Part shown: piece after piece, positions 37,250 through 47,543 of the stretch
Layout of the letters: every line of letters starts with the position of its first letter
Numbering within the stretch: the stretch's first letter is position 1
From: Hymenobacter sp.
Lineage (GTDB): Bacteria; Bacteroidota; Bacteroidia; Cytophagales; Hymenobacteraceae
Direction: 5' to 3'
DNA: 64,000 nucleotides
Assembly: GCA_028288445.1 (NCBI GenBank)
Contig: JAQBNT010000082.1
Span: forward strand, 20,180-84,179
Notes under the pieces: generated by a model
What the model saw: the letters and a program-made list of their open reading frames with translations, nothing else
Told to the model about the DNA's origin: nothing
Databases searched by the model: none
Position numbers and translations under genes: made by a program

Positions 37250-38590
37250 TCAGGTCGTGGCGTATAGCTCTTCCACTTCGGCCACCACAAAGGTGCTGCC
37301 GCCGATGAAAACCACGTCACCAGCGCCAGCGGCACTGCGGGCTGCTGCTACCGCCGCCGCCACCGAACCATATGCCTGCCCTTGCAGGCCCAGCCCTGCT
37401 CCTTGCGCTGCCAGTTCGCCAGCTGGCAAGGCCCGGGGAATATTAGCTGCGCAGAAGTAATAAATGCCTTCATTCGGCAATAGGGCCAGCATTGAGGCTA
37501 CATCTTTATCATTCACAGTCCCGATTACCAAATGTAAACGCTCATGTGGAAGCCGTTGTAATTGAGTGACCACCGCTTTGAGCCCGGCCGCATTATGCCC
37601 CGTATCGCAAACCACCAACGGCTGGCGGCCGATGATGCTCCAGCGCCCACGCAGGCCCGTGAGGGCCGTCACCTGGCGCAAACCGGCCCGCACGGCCGCT
37701 TCCGTGATGCGGAAGCCCAGAGCCCGCAGCTCATCCAGCGTAGCCAGCACACCGGGCAGGTTGAACTGCTGGTAGTCGCCGGGTAGCCCCAACTCGGCAT
37801 TGGGCAGGTAGGGACGGCCGTGCTGGCTGATTTTCAATGGGCGCAGGCCGGTTTCAGGGGAAGGCTCAGCGGCAAATGCTGCCTGATAGATTTGGTCGGC
37901 AAAAACGAGGTGCGCGAGTTTAGCTGCGGCTTCGTTCCGAAACACCTCCGCTACTTCGGGCTGGGTCTGGCTGACAACGGCCGGCACTCCCGGTTTTATG
38001 ATACCAGCTTTTTCGCCTGCTATTTCAGGCAAAGTATTGCCGAGCAGCGCTTGGTGGTCGAAGCTGATGTTGGTAATGAGCGACACCAGCGGCGTGATGA
38101 TGTTCGTCGAATCAAACCGGCCTCCGAGACCTACTTCCACGATAGCAATGTCCACGCGCTGCTGCGCAAAGTAATCGAATGCAAGCGCTACGCACATCTC
38201 AAAAAAAGATGGCTTGATTTCTTCAAACAACGGCCGCCAGCGCGCCACCCATTCTACCAAATAGGCCGGGGCCAGCACCTGCCCATTCACCCGAATCCGC
38301 TCCGTGAACTCGCGCAGGTGCGGCGAAGTATACAGGCCTACCTTGTAGCCGGCCGCCTGAAGCACCGCCGCCAGCAGGTGCGAGCTGCTGCCCTTCCCAT
38401 TGGTGCCGGCCACGTGCACGCTCCGGAACTTCCGCTCCGGGTGGCCCAGCGCTTCGGCTAGCGCTAAGGTATTGCCGAGGCCTTTTTTAAAGCCTGCCGC
38501 CCCTAGCCGCTGAAACATGGGCAGTTGCTCGTAGAGGTAAGTAAGGGTTTCTTGATAAGTCACAGGGCAGCGAAAACGGGAAGAAAGCAC
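37250..38590 (-). CDS. folC: Bifunctional folylpolyglutamate synthase/dihydrofolate synthase
   Basis: HVAGTNGKGSSSHLLAAVLQAAGYKVGLYTSPHL; start uncertain. Confidence 0.94.
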   Translation of the reverse strand: MLSSRFRCPVTYQETLTYLYEQLPMFQRLGAAGFKKGLGNTLALAEALGHPERKFRSVHVAGTNGKGSSSHLLAAVLQAAGYKVGLYTSPHLREFTERIRVNGQVLAPAYLVEWVARWRPLFEEIKPSFFEMCVALAFDYFAQQRVDIAIVEVGLGGRFDSTNIITPLVSLITNISFDHQALLGNTLPEIAGEKAGIIKPGVPAVVSQTQPEVAEVFRNEAAAKLAHLVFADQIYQAAFAAEPSPETGLRPLKISQHGRPYLPNAELGLPGDYQQFNLPGVLATLDELRALGFRITEAAVRAGLRQVTALTGLRGRWSIIGRQPLVVCDTGHNAAGLKAVVTQLQRLPHERLHLVIGTVNDKDVASMLALLPNEGIYYFCAANIPRALPAGELAAQGAGLGLQGQAYGSVAAAVAAARSAAGAGDVVFIGGSTFVVAEVEELYATT

Positions 38591-38621
38591 AAATTAACTG
38601 CTTTTCGGTCTGAAACCCACG

Positions 38622-38658
38622 AAAAAGCCCCGCCGCCTGCTAGCAGACGGCGGGGCTT
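38622..38658 (-). terminator. Terminator of the TonB gene
   Basis: AAGCCCCGCCGTCTGCTAGCAGGCGGCGGGGCTTTTTC on the minus strand. Confidence 0.85.
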
Positions 38659-38677
38659 ACAAGGGCCTTCGGGGAAG

Positions 38678-39562
38678 CTATTTGACTGAAAACTTGAACG
38701 TGTAAAAACCCGTTGCGCCCCCGGGGGCCGAATTGGTTTTGATAAAATTGGTATCGAGCAGCTTGTCACGGCACAGCTTTTCCTGAGCCGGCGACACGTT
38801 TCCCGAAACCTTGGTTACCGATTCTACCTCGCCATCGGCCGCAATCTTGATTTTGAAACGAATCACGCCCGAATTGTCGTCCACCGCCTCCACCACCGGC
38901 TTGCTCTCGAAACGCCAGCCACTCATTTCGAGGCCACCACTGCCGGGGCTGCTGCCGCTGCCGCCCCGGCCGGGGGCGCCGTAGAGTGCGGTTGCATCGA
39001 GCGTGCCGTTCGGGTCCCCCTGGTCACCCACGGTACCGGGGCGGTCGCCGTTATTGTTGCCCGTGGGCGTGTTGCTGGTGCCGTTCACGCCGTTGCCGCC
39101 GCCGGTAGCGCTGCCTTTGGGGGCAAACGTCACGGCCACTTTGCGGGGCACTTTGGGCGCGGCTTTTACTTCTTCCTTGGGCGGCGCGGGCGTTTCAACC
39201 GGCGCTGCCGATACGGGGCTTTCCTCGGCCTCGCTGGTGATTATCTTCTCCTGCGAGGGTGGCGTGGGGTCGGGCGTGGCCACGTCTACGGGACGCGGCT
39301 GCGGGTCGGGACTGGCCTGGGGCGGGCGGCTGTCCTCGCGGTTGGGCGAGTTATTGGCCGTGGCCATGCTCTGCACATTGCCGGAGCCTGCCTCGTCGAG
39401 GCCGTAGTTTAACTCCACGCCATCGCCACCGCCCAGCGAGGCCAGCGGCGGATTTGGGCCTTTAAAAACGGAGAAAATGAACAGCAGCAACAGCACCCCG
39501 TGTACTACCAGGGTGCCAATCAGGCCTTCGCGGCGGTGCGGTTCTTGATAGTCGATAGCCAT
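38678..39562 (-). CDS. TonB-like energy transducer
   Basis: Single N-terminal TM, Pro/Gly-rich linker, C-terminal domain; directly downstream of exbB/exbD. Confidence 0.75.
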   Translation of the reverse strand: MAIDYQEPHRREGLIGTLVVHGVLLLLFIFSVFKGPNPPLASLGGGDGVELNYGLDEAGSGNVQSMATANNSPNREDSRPPQASPDPQPRPVDVATPDPTPPSQEKIITSEAEESPVSAAPVETPAPPKEEVKAAPKVPRKVAVTFAPKGSATGGGNGVNGTSNTPTGNNNGDRPGTVGDQGDPNGTLDATALYGAPGRGGSGSSPGSGGLEMSGWRFESKPVVEAVDDNSGVIRFKIKIAADGEVESVTKVSGNVSPAQEKLCRDKLLDTNFIKTNSAPGGATGFYTFKFSVK

Positions 39563-39595
39563 GATGCAGTGTGTGCTTTACCAGCTAAAAACGGT

Positions 39596-40015
39596 CTATT
39601 TAGCAGCCGCTTGCTGGGCTTGGGTGGCCATCACCATCTTCAGCTTGAGCCGGTTGCCAATCTCTAAAATGTCAACCAGCTTCTGAACGTTCAATGAGGC
39701 ATCAACGCGCAGCACCACGGTGGGCTGCTCGGTGGTTGGCGCATTGCCCACCAAGGCAACCAACTCGGGCTCCACGTTGGCGGGCGCTACGGGCTTTTTG
39801 TTGACGAAGTATTGCCCGGCCGCATCCACCGAAATGGTAATGGGTTGCTTCATCACCTGCTTGCTGGATTTAGCATTCGGCAGCAACAGCTTAATTACGT
39901 TGGGGTTAACCAACGTCGAGGCAATCAGAAAGAACAACATCAGGAAGAACATGATGTCGTTCATGGCCCCGGTTTCGACGTGCGACGTGAGACGGTGACG
40001 GCGGGAAAGATTCAT
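39596..40015 (-). CDS. exbD: Biopolymer transporter ExbD
   Basis: NDIMFFLMLFFLIASTLVNPNVIKLLLPNAKSSK. Confidence 0.92.
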   Translation of the reverse strand: MNLSRRHRLTSHVETGAMNDIMFFLMLFFLIASTLVNPNVIKLLLPNAKSSKQVMKQPITISVDAAGQYFVNKKPVAPANVEPELVALVGNAPTTEQPTVVLRVDASLNVQKLVDILEIGNRLKLKMVMATQAQQAAAK

Positions 40016-40023
40016 TCTTTTTC

Positions 40024-40106
40024 AATGAAGAATGAGGAATGAAGAATGAGGAATTCGGAACCGCCGCTTTGGCCAATTCTTCATTCCTCATTTTTCATTC
40101 CTCATT
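40024..40106. repeat. Heptameric GAATGAR repeat hairpin between exbB and exbD
   Basis: AATGAAGAATGAGGAATGAAGAATGAGGAATT ... AATTCTTCATTCCTCATTTTTCATTCCTCATT. Confidence 0.85.
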
Positions 40107-40110
40107 ATAA

Positions 40111-40809
40111 TTAATTATCCTGCAGAATATCCATGAACTCAATGGCCGAGTTTTCCATGCGGAACACCATGCGCTCGACCAGAATGCTCAGCCAGTGATA
40201 GCCAACGTGGGCAATGATGCCGACGATAAGACCCGTAGCCGATGTTACCAGCTTGACGTACAGACCATCAGCCACCTGCGGAATACCGAACTCCTTGGTG
40301 GCGGCGATGGAATAGAAAATCTTGATAACCCCGATGATGGTACCCACGAAGCCAATCATGGGTGCGATGCCGGCGATGATGCCCAGGATGCTGATGTTCT
40401 TTTCGAGGCGGGCGATTTCAATCTTGCCCACGTTCTCCACGCTGGTTTCGATTTCCTTCAGCGGCAGGCCAATGCGACGGAGTCCTTTCTCTACCATGCG
40501 GGCCAGTGGCGAGGAGTTCTGCGCGCAGTAGAGTTTGGCCCCGGCCAGGTCACCCTTCACCATGAGCGAGCGGATGCCGGCCATGAAAGCATCGGGGTTG
40601 CCGGCGGCCCGGCGGATGGTGAAGTAGCGCTCGATGATGATGTAAACCGAGAGAATCGAGAGAGCTACCAGCGGAATCATTATCAGTCCGCCGCGTAGCA
40701 GTAGGTCGATGACGGGAACACTGGTATCGGCAATGGGGGCAGCAGCAGCGGCGGCAGTATTAACAGTATCGGCAGCGGCAGGAACCACTTGCAGGAGGAA
40801 TACGGACAT
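40111..40809 (-). CDS. exbB: MotA/TolQ/ExbB proton channel family protein
   Basis: LRGGLIMIPLVALSILSVYIIIERYFTIR, LGIIAGIAPMIGFVGTIIGVIKIF. Confidence 0.94.
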   Translation of the reverse strand: MSVFLLQVVPAAADTVNTAAAAAAPIADTSVPVIDLLLRGGLIMIPLVALSILSVYIIIERYFTIRRAAGNPDAFMAGIRSLMVKGDLAGAKLYCAQNSSPLARMVEKGLRRIGLPLKEIETSVENVGKIEIARLEKNISILGIIAGIAPMIGFVGTIIGVIKIFYSIAATKEFGIPQVADGLYVKLVTSATGLIVGIIAHVGYHWLSILVERMVFRMENSAIEFMDILQDN

Positions 40810-40817
40810 GCGGACGG

Positions 40818-42047
40818 TTAAAATTTCAAGGTATTGTAGTCACAGTGCGTGCTCATGCGCAGGCGCTGGGCTTCGCGCTGGGCCGAGGCCATGTCGGGGT
40901 AATCGGCAGCCGTGAGGCGGAACAGCCGGCTGCCGAAGGGCGGCAGGATGATATGCGAGGCGTGGCCGCTTTTGGCCAAAAGCTTGCGGCCCTGTTCGGC
41001 ACCGGCCAGGCTGCGGTAAGCTCCGGCAATGACGTAGAAACGACCCGTGCGGCTTTTAATTGTCACGGTGCTGGCCGTGGTGGCCGGGGCTTTGGCTCGA
41101 ACAGGGGCTGCTACTGGCGCTAGAGGAGTAGCAGTGGAAACCACGGGCGTATTGCTGGCAACTGCTTTGGGTACGGCTGACGCAGCTTCCGCTACGATTG
41201 GTGCAGCACTGATTACTGCTTTCGGAGTTTCCTTTTTAAGTGGCAGGCTGGCCTTAGCACTGCTGTCGCCTACCATTTCCGGCACGGGCTGCGCAGTGGT
41301 ACTCTCCACCGGCGTCATGCCTTCTGTAGGGCTGGCACTGCTGTTGGCGGTGGTGCTGTAATCTTGCTGGCTTAGCGTGGCCTGCTGGGGCTCCGTGATG
41401 ATTGGGGTGGTAATGGCAGGCTGGCGCTGCGCCCATTCCCACTGCGGCATGGCGGCCTGCCAGCTTACGGGCAGATAGCCGGCCTTCAGCGCAACCTGAT
41501 AGTTGGCCAGCAGCAGCAGACTTGCGGCCACGGCAATGATGCTCGCCGGCAGCAGGCGCGCCAGCGTGGAACGACGGGCACCGCCGCTGCGCAGGATGGG
41601 CTGCGGGCTTTTGACGCGGGCATCAGCGACGCGCACGGGGCGGGCGGCCAGTTCCGGCAGGCCAAAGGCGGCGGCCAGCAAATTATCTGTCCCGGTGTAT
41701 TCAAAAGCGAGGCCTCGGCCGGCAGCCCGGCGGAAAATGCCGATGCCCGGTAGTTCGGTCCGGTTGGTTTCGTTGAGTTCCTGTTGGAGGCCGGCCACGG
41801 CGGTGCGCACGGCTTCGCGGGCCTGCGCAATGGACAGGCCCAGATGCTGGCTCAGGGCGTCAACCAGCAGGCCGTCGTTGCGGGTAAGGGCCTGGTTGAA
41901 GGCCACCAGTTTGGTGGGCGGGCTCAGGGCCTGGCGGCCGGGCTGCGCGCGGGCCGGCGACACATCGGCCACAAGTCCCCCGAAGTCCGGAATAATCACG
42001 CAATCGTGGTCACGGAGCAAGGGGCGAATGTGGTCAGCGAGGTGCAT
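40818..42047 (-). CDS. SPOR domain protein with N-terminal HU-CCDC81-like domain
   Basis: N-term HDCVIIPDFGGLVADVSPA; C-term RFYVIAGAYRSLAGAEQGRKLLAKSGHASHII SPOR. Confidence 0.82.
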   Translation of the reverse strand: MHLADHIRPLLRDHDCVIIPDFGGLVADVSPARAQPGRQALSPPTKLVAFNQALTRNDGLLVDALSQHLGLSIAQAREAVRTAVAGLQQELNETNRTELPGIGIFRRAAGRGLAFEYTGTDNLLAAAFGLPELAARPVRVADARVKSPQPILRSGGARRSTLARLLPASIIAVAASLLLLANYQVALKAGYLPVSWQAAMPQWEWAQRQPAITTPIITEPQQATLSQQDYSTTANSSASPTEGMTPVESTTAQPVPEMVGDSSAKASLPLKKETPKAVISAAPIVAEAASAVPKAVASNTPVVSTATPLAPVAAPVRAKAPATTASTVTIKSRTGRFYVIAGAYRSLAGAEQGRKLLAKSGHASHIILPPFGSRLFRLTAADYPDMASAQREAQRLRMSTHCDYNTLKF

Positions 42048-42199
42048 ATGCGGGACTTGGGAATTCTGAGACGTGGCAACCTGACCTTTGCAAGCATTGA
42101 GAAAATTGAATATCCGAAACCAGAGGCATCAACCCGAGGCTGGCCTGCTTCAATTCTTAACATTCAAGTTCCCAAGACCCTAAGACCCCAAGTTCCCTA

Positions 42200-44014
42200 T
42201 CAAAAGGTGTAAGTAGCTCCGCCCAATACGTTAATACCTTTCACGGGATACCCGTAGAAACGCTGGTACTGCCGATTGGCGAGGTTGTTACCCATTGCAA
42301 AGATGGATATTTTTGGCGTAATGCGGTAGTCGGCGCGCAGATTCAGGTCGATAATCGGGTCGGTGGCGCGGTAAAAATCGGCTACCCGGGCGGCCCCGAC
42401 GGCAGTAGCCGGCCGGTAGCTGATGCCGTAGCTGGCCGCGAAGAAGTAGCCTTCCACGCCTACCATCAGCTTGTCGAAAACGTTGTAGGTACCGAACACC
42501 GAGCCCTGAAACTCGGGGCGGTGAAACGGCTCCGGCAGGTTTTTGAGGGCGTACCTGTTGTAGTCAACTCGAGTGCCGAGGCGGAATTTTTCGGCCGCGT
42601 TGTAGAGCAATTCGCCGTGGATATTCAGCACGCCGGTTGCGTTCTGGTCGTACACGAGGTCGAACATGGTGGGGTCAATGGGATTATTGAGGTAGAAAAA
42701 CAGGTTGCGGTCGAGGGCGTAGGTCGCCTTCACGTTGAACTCCAGGCCCCGGGCGGGCGTGGACGTGAAGCCGGCGTATATAGTGGGCCCGCGGTGCGTA
42801 TCGGCCACGTTCAGGCTGCTGTTCAGCCAGGGATTTTCAGTGGTAAGGTCGTAACGGGTTACACGCTGCAAAGCACCACCCAAACCGGCGTAAACCGTGA
42901 ATTTTTCGGGCTCAATGGTGTAGCCCAGGCGCACAGCCGGGTACACGACGCCCTTGCTCACATTGGTGGTGGTATCGGATGAATAGCCCAGCGTAGCCCC
43001 CAGCGAGAAAGCAATATTTTTATTGATAAACTCATAGGCCGGCGTAGCCTGCACAAAGGTGCGGGTGCGATTTATTTCGCCGGGGCCAGGCACTGGTAAA
43101 ATAACGTTTCCGGTTCGCACTGATTTATCCGAGATAAAGGAGGCATCGGCGGCCACCGTGATGCGGCTGGTTTCGCCCAGGGTGTAGCCCACTTTGGCGT
43201 TCAGGCGCACGTCGTTTTCGGAAGCCGAGAAATTATCGGCCCAGTAGCGGTAGCCGATGCCGGCATCGTAAGTCAGTTGCTGCTCGGGGTCGCGGTTGTG
43301 GGCGTAGGCCTTCACGGCGAAGCGGTTGAACGTCTGCTTTATATCGCCGGACTCCGGCGCTACCACCGGGCTGCCGTTGGCGGCTTTCTCATAGCCGTAG
43401 AAGTTGTAGCGCTCCCGGCCAAAATCCAGCGTGGCCCCGAAGGCCCCGGTGCCCCGGTAAAGCTCGCCCATGAGGTGGGCGCTGGTTTCCGACATCCGGG
43501 AATTCTTGCCGTCCACTGGCCCCTGAATGGAGCTTACGTGTTTGATATCCAGCCCGTAGGCGTGGTCGGTATTGCGGGTACTGTGGAAATAGCCGCGCCC
43601 GTAAAAGGTGCCGTAGTTGCCGATGGCCGCCTTCACGAAGTTGCCGGTGAGCGGCGTGGGCTCCTCGGCCCGGATGGTGAGTACCTTCACCGAGGGCGTA
43701 AGCCGGTCGGCGGGCAGGCGGAAATCGGGGAAGGTATAGGCCACCTTGCGCTCAACTTTGGGCGGGGCGGGCAGCTTGATTTTATCGAAGTTGCGGGTGG
43801 CTTCGGGCAGCTGGTTCACCCGCTCTTTCACAATCTCAATCTCGGCCTCCTCAATGTTGCCTTTGTACTTGCCCTTGGTGGGTTGAGCCTGCGCGGTGGC
43901 AACAGGAACCACGCCGCCCACCAGCACGACCGCCAGGGCCAGACTGGTGGCCAGCCCCGCGCCGGGAACGGTAGTAGAACGGCTTTTATTTATCGTCAAA
44001 CGCTTCATCAGCAA
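42200..44014 (-). CDS. TonB-dependent receptor-like outer membrane beta-barrel protein
   Basis: Signal peptide, repeated aromatic beta-strands, C-terminal GINVLGGATYTF. Confidence 0.8.
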   Translation of the reverse strand: MLMKRLTINKSRSTTVPGAGLATSLALAVVLVGGVVPVATAQAQPTKGKYKGNIEEAEIEIVKERVNQLPEATRNFDKIKLPAPPKVERKVAYTFPDFRLPADRLTPSVKVLTIRAEEPTPLTGNFVKAAIGNYGTFYGRGYFHSTRNTDHAYGLDIKHVSSIQGPVDGKNSRMSETSAHLMGELYRGTGAFGATLDFGRERYNFYGYEKAANGSPVVAPESGDIKQTFNRFAVKAYAHNRDPEQQLTYDAGIGYRYWADNFSASENDVRLNAKVGYTLGETSRITVAADASFISDKSVRTGNVILPVPGPGEINRTRTFVQATPAYEFINKNIAFSLGATLGYSSDTTTNVSKGVVYPAVRLGYTIEPEKFTVYAGLGGALQRVTRYDLTTENPWLNSSLNVADTHRGPTIYAGFTSTPARGLEFNVKATYALDRNLFFYLNNPIDPTMFDLVYDQNATGVLNIHGELLYNAAEKFRLGTRVDYNRYALKNLPEPFHRPEFQGSVFGTYNVFDKLMVGVEGYFFAASYGISYRPATAVGAARVADFYRATDPIIDLNLRADYRITPKISIFAMGNNLANRQYQRFYGYPVKGINVLGGATYTF

Positions 44015-44043
44015 ATGGTTTTCTTTGAAAGAATGCGCCGTTC

Positions 44044-47000
44044 CTAGCGCTGAGTGGTATCGGCCGGGGCCGTGGTGGTGCCGCGCAGGTTGGTGCGGGG
44101 GGCCGGGGCCTTGCCTTTGGTGGGCGCGGTGGTTGGCTTGGCAGGAGTGCCGGCTGGGGCCGCCGGAGCTTTGGTTGGAGTTGGGGCTTTGGCTGGGGCC
44201 TTAGCGGGCGCTTTCACCGGCGCTTTGGTTGGCGGCGCGGTTTCCTCGGGCTGGTCGGCCCCCAGCGTTTTGAGGCGCTGCTTGGCAGTTTCCAGCACTT
44301 CCGGCACCGGAAAGTTATTGTCAATGAGCGAATTCAGCGTACCCCGCGCCTGGAAGTTGTCGCCTTCCGAGGCGTAGATGTCGGCAATTAGCAGGAAGGC
44401 CCGACCCAGCCACAGCGAGTAGCTGCTGAAATCGGAGTTTACTTTCAGCGCTGCGGCTTTGGCTTCCTCGTTCTTTTTCTGCTTGAACAGCGTTTCGGCC
44501 AGATAATACTGAGCTTCGGCACCGTTGATGTCATTAGGCGCGGCCGTGACGGCAGTGGCCAGTTCGGTGGCGGCCTGGTCGTAGCTCTCGGCCCGCAGGC
44601 TGGCTTTGCCTAAATAGAGCAGGGCGGCGTTGGTGGCGTTGGCGGTGGCCCCGGCCTGGGCACGAAGCTCCTCGGCCACGCGGCGGGTGCCGGGGTAGTC
44701 GCCGCTCTCGTACAGGCTGCGCATCTGGCCGAGGGTGGCGTTGGCCACTTCGCGACGGTTGGTGCTGGCTCCGCGCAGGCGCTCGTAGAGCTTGGCGGCT
44801 TCCGTATAGTTCTTGTTCTCGAATTCGAGGTCGGCAAGTCGGCCCACGGCGCGGTTCACGAACTCGCTTTTGCCTTCGGTCACTACGGCGCGCAGGCGGG
44901 TCAGGCCCTGCTGCTTGTCGCCGGTTTTCAGGTACGAGTCAGCCAGGAAGAACCGGGCATCGGCCCCTAGGGCAGACTCCGGGTACTGCTTCAAGTAAGA
45001 CTCCAGGCGCAGAATAGCAGGCTGGTATTTTTCAGCCAGATACAACGACTTCGCCGCTTCAAACTCCACGCTCTCGGTGGCTTTGCTGGTGGGGTTATTG
45101 GCTTTGAAAGAAGCCAGTGCCGCATCAAATTCCTCCGTGCGGCCCAGTGCTGTCAGGCTTTCCTGCAGGTTGTAGAGGGCCTGCGAGGCGGCTTCGCTGC
45201 GCGGGTAGCTGGTGAGTACCTGCTGGAAATCGGCCACGGCCTTGTCCTGCTGCTCCAGGTTGGCATAAGCCACGCCGCGCTTCTGGAGCGCCTGCGGAAT
45301 CAGCGGGCTGGTGGGACGGCCTTCAATCAGGCGCGTGAAGCCGGTGACGGCCGGTTGATATTCGCCAGCCTCAAACGAAAGCTGCGCCTGCTGAAACACG
45401 GCGTCCTCGGCGTAGCGCGAGTTGGGGCTGGCTTTGAGGAGGGCGGCCAGCGTGCTGGTGGCTTCCTCACGGCGGCCCATCAGGCCCAGCGTGCGGCCCT
45501 TCTGGTAGTAGGCGTAGTCCTTGTCGGCCGCGTTGGCCTTGATGACCTTGTCGTACTGGTCGAGGGCCTGCTGGTAGTTTTTCGCTACGTAGTTGATATC
45601 GCCCAGCCGCAAGGTGGCATCGTAGTAGTTCGGGTCCGATGGCTTGGCGTCGGTGTCGTTCAGGAAGGCGGTGAACTGCGGCCGGGCCTTGTCGTACTGC
45701 TTGGTATTGTAATAGGCATAGCCCAGGCCGTAACGGGCCTTCTGCTCAAAATCAGCTTCCTCGGGGCTTACACCGCCCTGCCGGGCCGAGCGGGCCGCCG
45801 CCGCGTATGCCGTAATGGCATCGGGATACTGCTGGCCCACGCTGAAAATCTCGCCCCGCAGCACCTGCGCAGCCGCTCGTAGGCCATCATCGGATGGGAA
45901 TTTCAGTGACTTATCCAGCAGCGGCAGCGCTTGGGCGTAGTTGCCATTGTTGTACAGCAAAGCGGCTTGCGAATACGCCACGCGCTGGTAGGTGGCATCC
46001 AGCTTTTCGCTGCGGTCGTCGATGCCTTCGAGGTAGGTCAAGGCCTGCTGGTAATCAGTCGACGACAGGAAGCTGTTGCTCAGCAAATCGTCGACAATGG
46101 GCTGGTTTTTCGAGCGGGGAAATTTCTTGCGGAAGTCGCGCAGCACGTTGATAACCTCGGGCAGGTTGCCCTGCTCGTACTGCACCTGGCCCAGCTTGAG
46201 GGTGGCGTTTTCGGCAATGGCTTTATCGAAGGTGCTTTGGCGGGCGGCCTCGAAGGCCGTTACGGCCTGGGGCTTCTGGTTGGCCTGCACGTAGCTCAGG
46301 CCGAGGTGGTAGGCGGCGTTCTGACCCAAGGAATCGCGGCGCACGGCCACGTTTTTCAGGTTGGCAATGGCCCCCTTGAAGTCGCCCATTTTGTAGTTGG
46401 CGAAACCAATCTTGTACTGCAGCGCCGGCTCAATCCGGTTCTGGTGCACGGCGGCGTACTTATCGAAGTACTCGGCAGCCTCTTTGTACTGCTGCTTCTG
46501 GTAGTAGGCATCGCCCACCAGCAGCTGGATTTCATCGGAATTCTGGGGCGGTGGGGTGTTTTGCAGCGCCTTGGTGGCGTAGCCAATCAGGCCGTCGTAG
46601 TTGCCTTCCTTATAGTAAATCTGGGTAACGATGGCGGGCACCACTGGCTTGTAGGCATCGTTCTGTTCGGCCACACCGAGGTCGGCGCGGGCGGCGGCGT
46701 AGTCGCCGGCGCGGTAGCCCAGGTAGCCGGCGTAGTACGAGCTGGCGTACTTGTACTGGCTTTGCACCTGCTTGTTGCGGTCAAACAGCAGGCGGGCTTT
46801 TTCGTAGTCCTTCTGCTCGAAGTAGCTGTAGCCAAGCTTGAAATCAGACTCGGCGCGCTGGTCGTTGCTCAGGTTATCGGGCGCTACTTTGGTGAAGTAA
46901 CGAATGGCCGCCTCGTAGTTTTTCTGGTCGAAATAGAACTTGCCCAGCTCAAAATAGGCGGCGGCGGCCTGCGGGTGGGCCGGGTGTTTGGCCGCGAAAT

Positions 47001-47304
47001 CCAGAATGAGGCCCTCGGCATCGGGGTGCGAGAGGTAGAGGCCGCTCACGGCGTAGTAGTACTCGGCGTCGGCGGTGCGGTCGCCGGCGGCGGGGCCGGC
47101 CTGGCTGCTGTGCACCGGCGCAATGGCCAGATACTGCCGAAAGGCCTCCTGCGCCGCGCCGTACTGGCCGCGGTCAAACAACTCCAACCCTTCCTGAAAG
47201 TGCCGCTCATCGGAGGCAAAAACCTGGGTTTGCTGGGCCTGGGCTGCCATGGGGGCGGCGGCGCTCAGCGTGGCGGCCAGCGCCAGCCGGGGAAATAGCT
47301 TCAT
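44044..47304 (-). CDS. Large tetratricopeptide repeat protein with KAPAKAP-rich C-terminal tail
   Basis: Start MKLFPRLALAATLSAAAPMAAQAQQ; many TPRs. Confidence 0.9.
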   Translation of the reverse strand: MKLFPRLALAATLSAAAPMAAQAQQTQVFASDERHFQEGLELFDRGQYGAAQEAFRQYLAIAPVHSSQAGPAAGDRTADAEYYYAVSGLYLSHPDAEGLILDFAAKHPAHPQAAAAYFELGKFYFDQKNYEAAIRYFTKVAPDNLSNDQRAESDFKLGYSYFEQKDYEKARLLFDRNKQVQSQYKYASSYYAGYLGYRAGDYAAARADLGVAEQNDAYKPVVPAIVTQIYYKEGNYDGLIGYATKALQNTPPPQNSDEIQLLVGDAYYQKQQYKEAAEYFDKYAAVHQNRIEPALQYKIGFANYKMGDFKGAIANLKNVAVRRDSLGQNAAYHLGLSYVQANQKPQAVTAFEAARQSTFDKAIAENATLKLGQVQYEQGNLPEVINVLRDFRKKFPRSKNQPIVDDLLSNSFLSSTDYQQALTYLEGIDDRSEKLDATYQRVAYSQAALLYNNGNYAQALPLLDKSLKFPSDDGLRAAAQVLRGEIFSVGQQYPDAITAYAAAARSARQGGVSPEEADFEQKARYGLGYAYYNTKQYDKARPQFTAFLNDTDAKPSDPNYYDATLRLGDINYVAKNYQQALDQYDKVIKANAADKDYAYYQKGRTLGLMGRREEATSTLAALLKASPNSRYAEDAVFQQAQLSFEAGEYQPAVTGFTRLIEGRPTSPLIPQALQKRGVAYANLEQQDKAVADFQQVLTSYPRSEAASQALYNLQESLTALGRTEEFDAALASFKANNPTSKATESVEFEAAKSLYLAEKYQPAILRLESYLKQYPESALGADARFFLADSYLKTGDKQQGLTRLRAVVTEGKSEFVNRAVGRLADLEFENKNYTEAAKLYERLRGASTNRREVANATLGQMRSLYESGDYPGTRRVAEELRAQAGATANATNAALLYLGKASLRAESYDQAATELATAVTAAPNDINGAEAQYYLAETLFKQKKNEEAKAAALKVNSDFSSYSLWLGRAFLLIADIYASEGDNFQARGTLNSLIDNNFPVPEVLETAKQRLKTLGADQPEETAPPTKAPVKAPAKAPAKAPTPTKAPAAPAGTPAKPTTAPTKGKAPAPRTNLRGTTTAPADTTQR

Positions 47305-47543
47305 GTAAATACCTGTCGTGGAGGGGCCGCACCGGGCCCGGGAACTCGCCAAAAGTAGCGATAAATGCCCGTAGGTTGCCCAGCTAACGCAGAAATGCGG
47401 GTTTCATTGCCTGAACAAGCCCGTGGGCCGGCTCTTCGGGCGCACCAGTTGGAAGGCTGGCCTGGGCTGCTGCTGGTAGCAGACAGGTAACTTTCCAAAG
47501 AAAACCAAGCCCTCGCACCACCCACGCAGCAGCCCTTCCGTCC

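Noticed and set aside
45931-47298. 455-aa plus-strand ORF opposite the TPR gene
   Set aside because: Shadow ORF; the TPR protein on the minus strand explains the coding signal.
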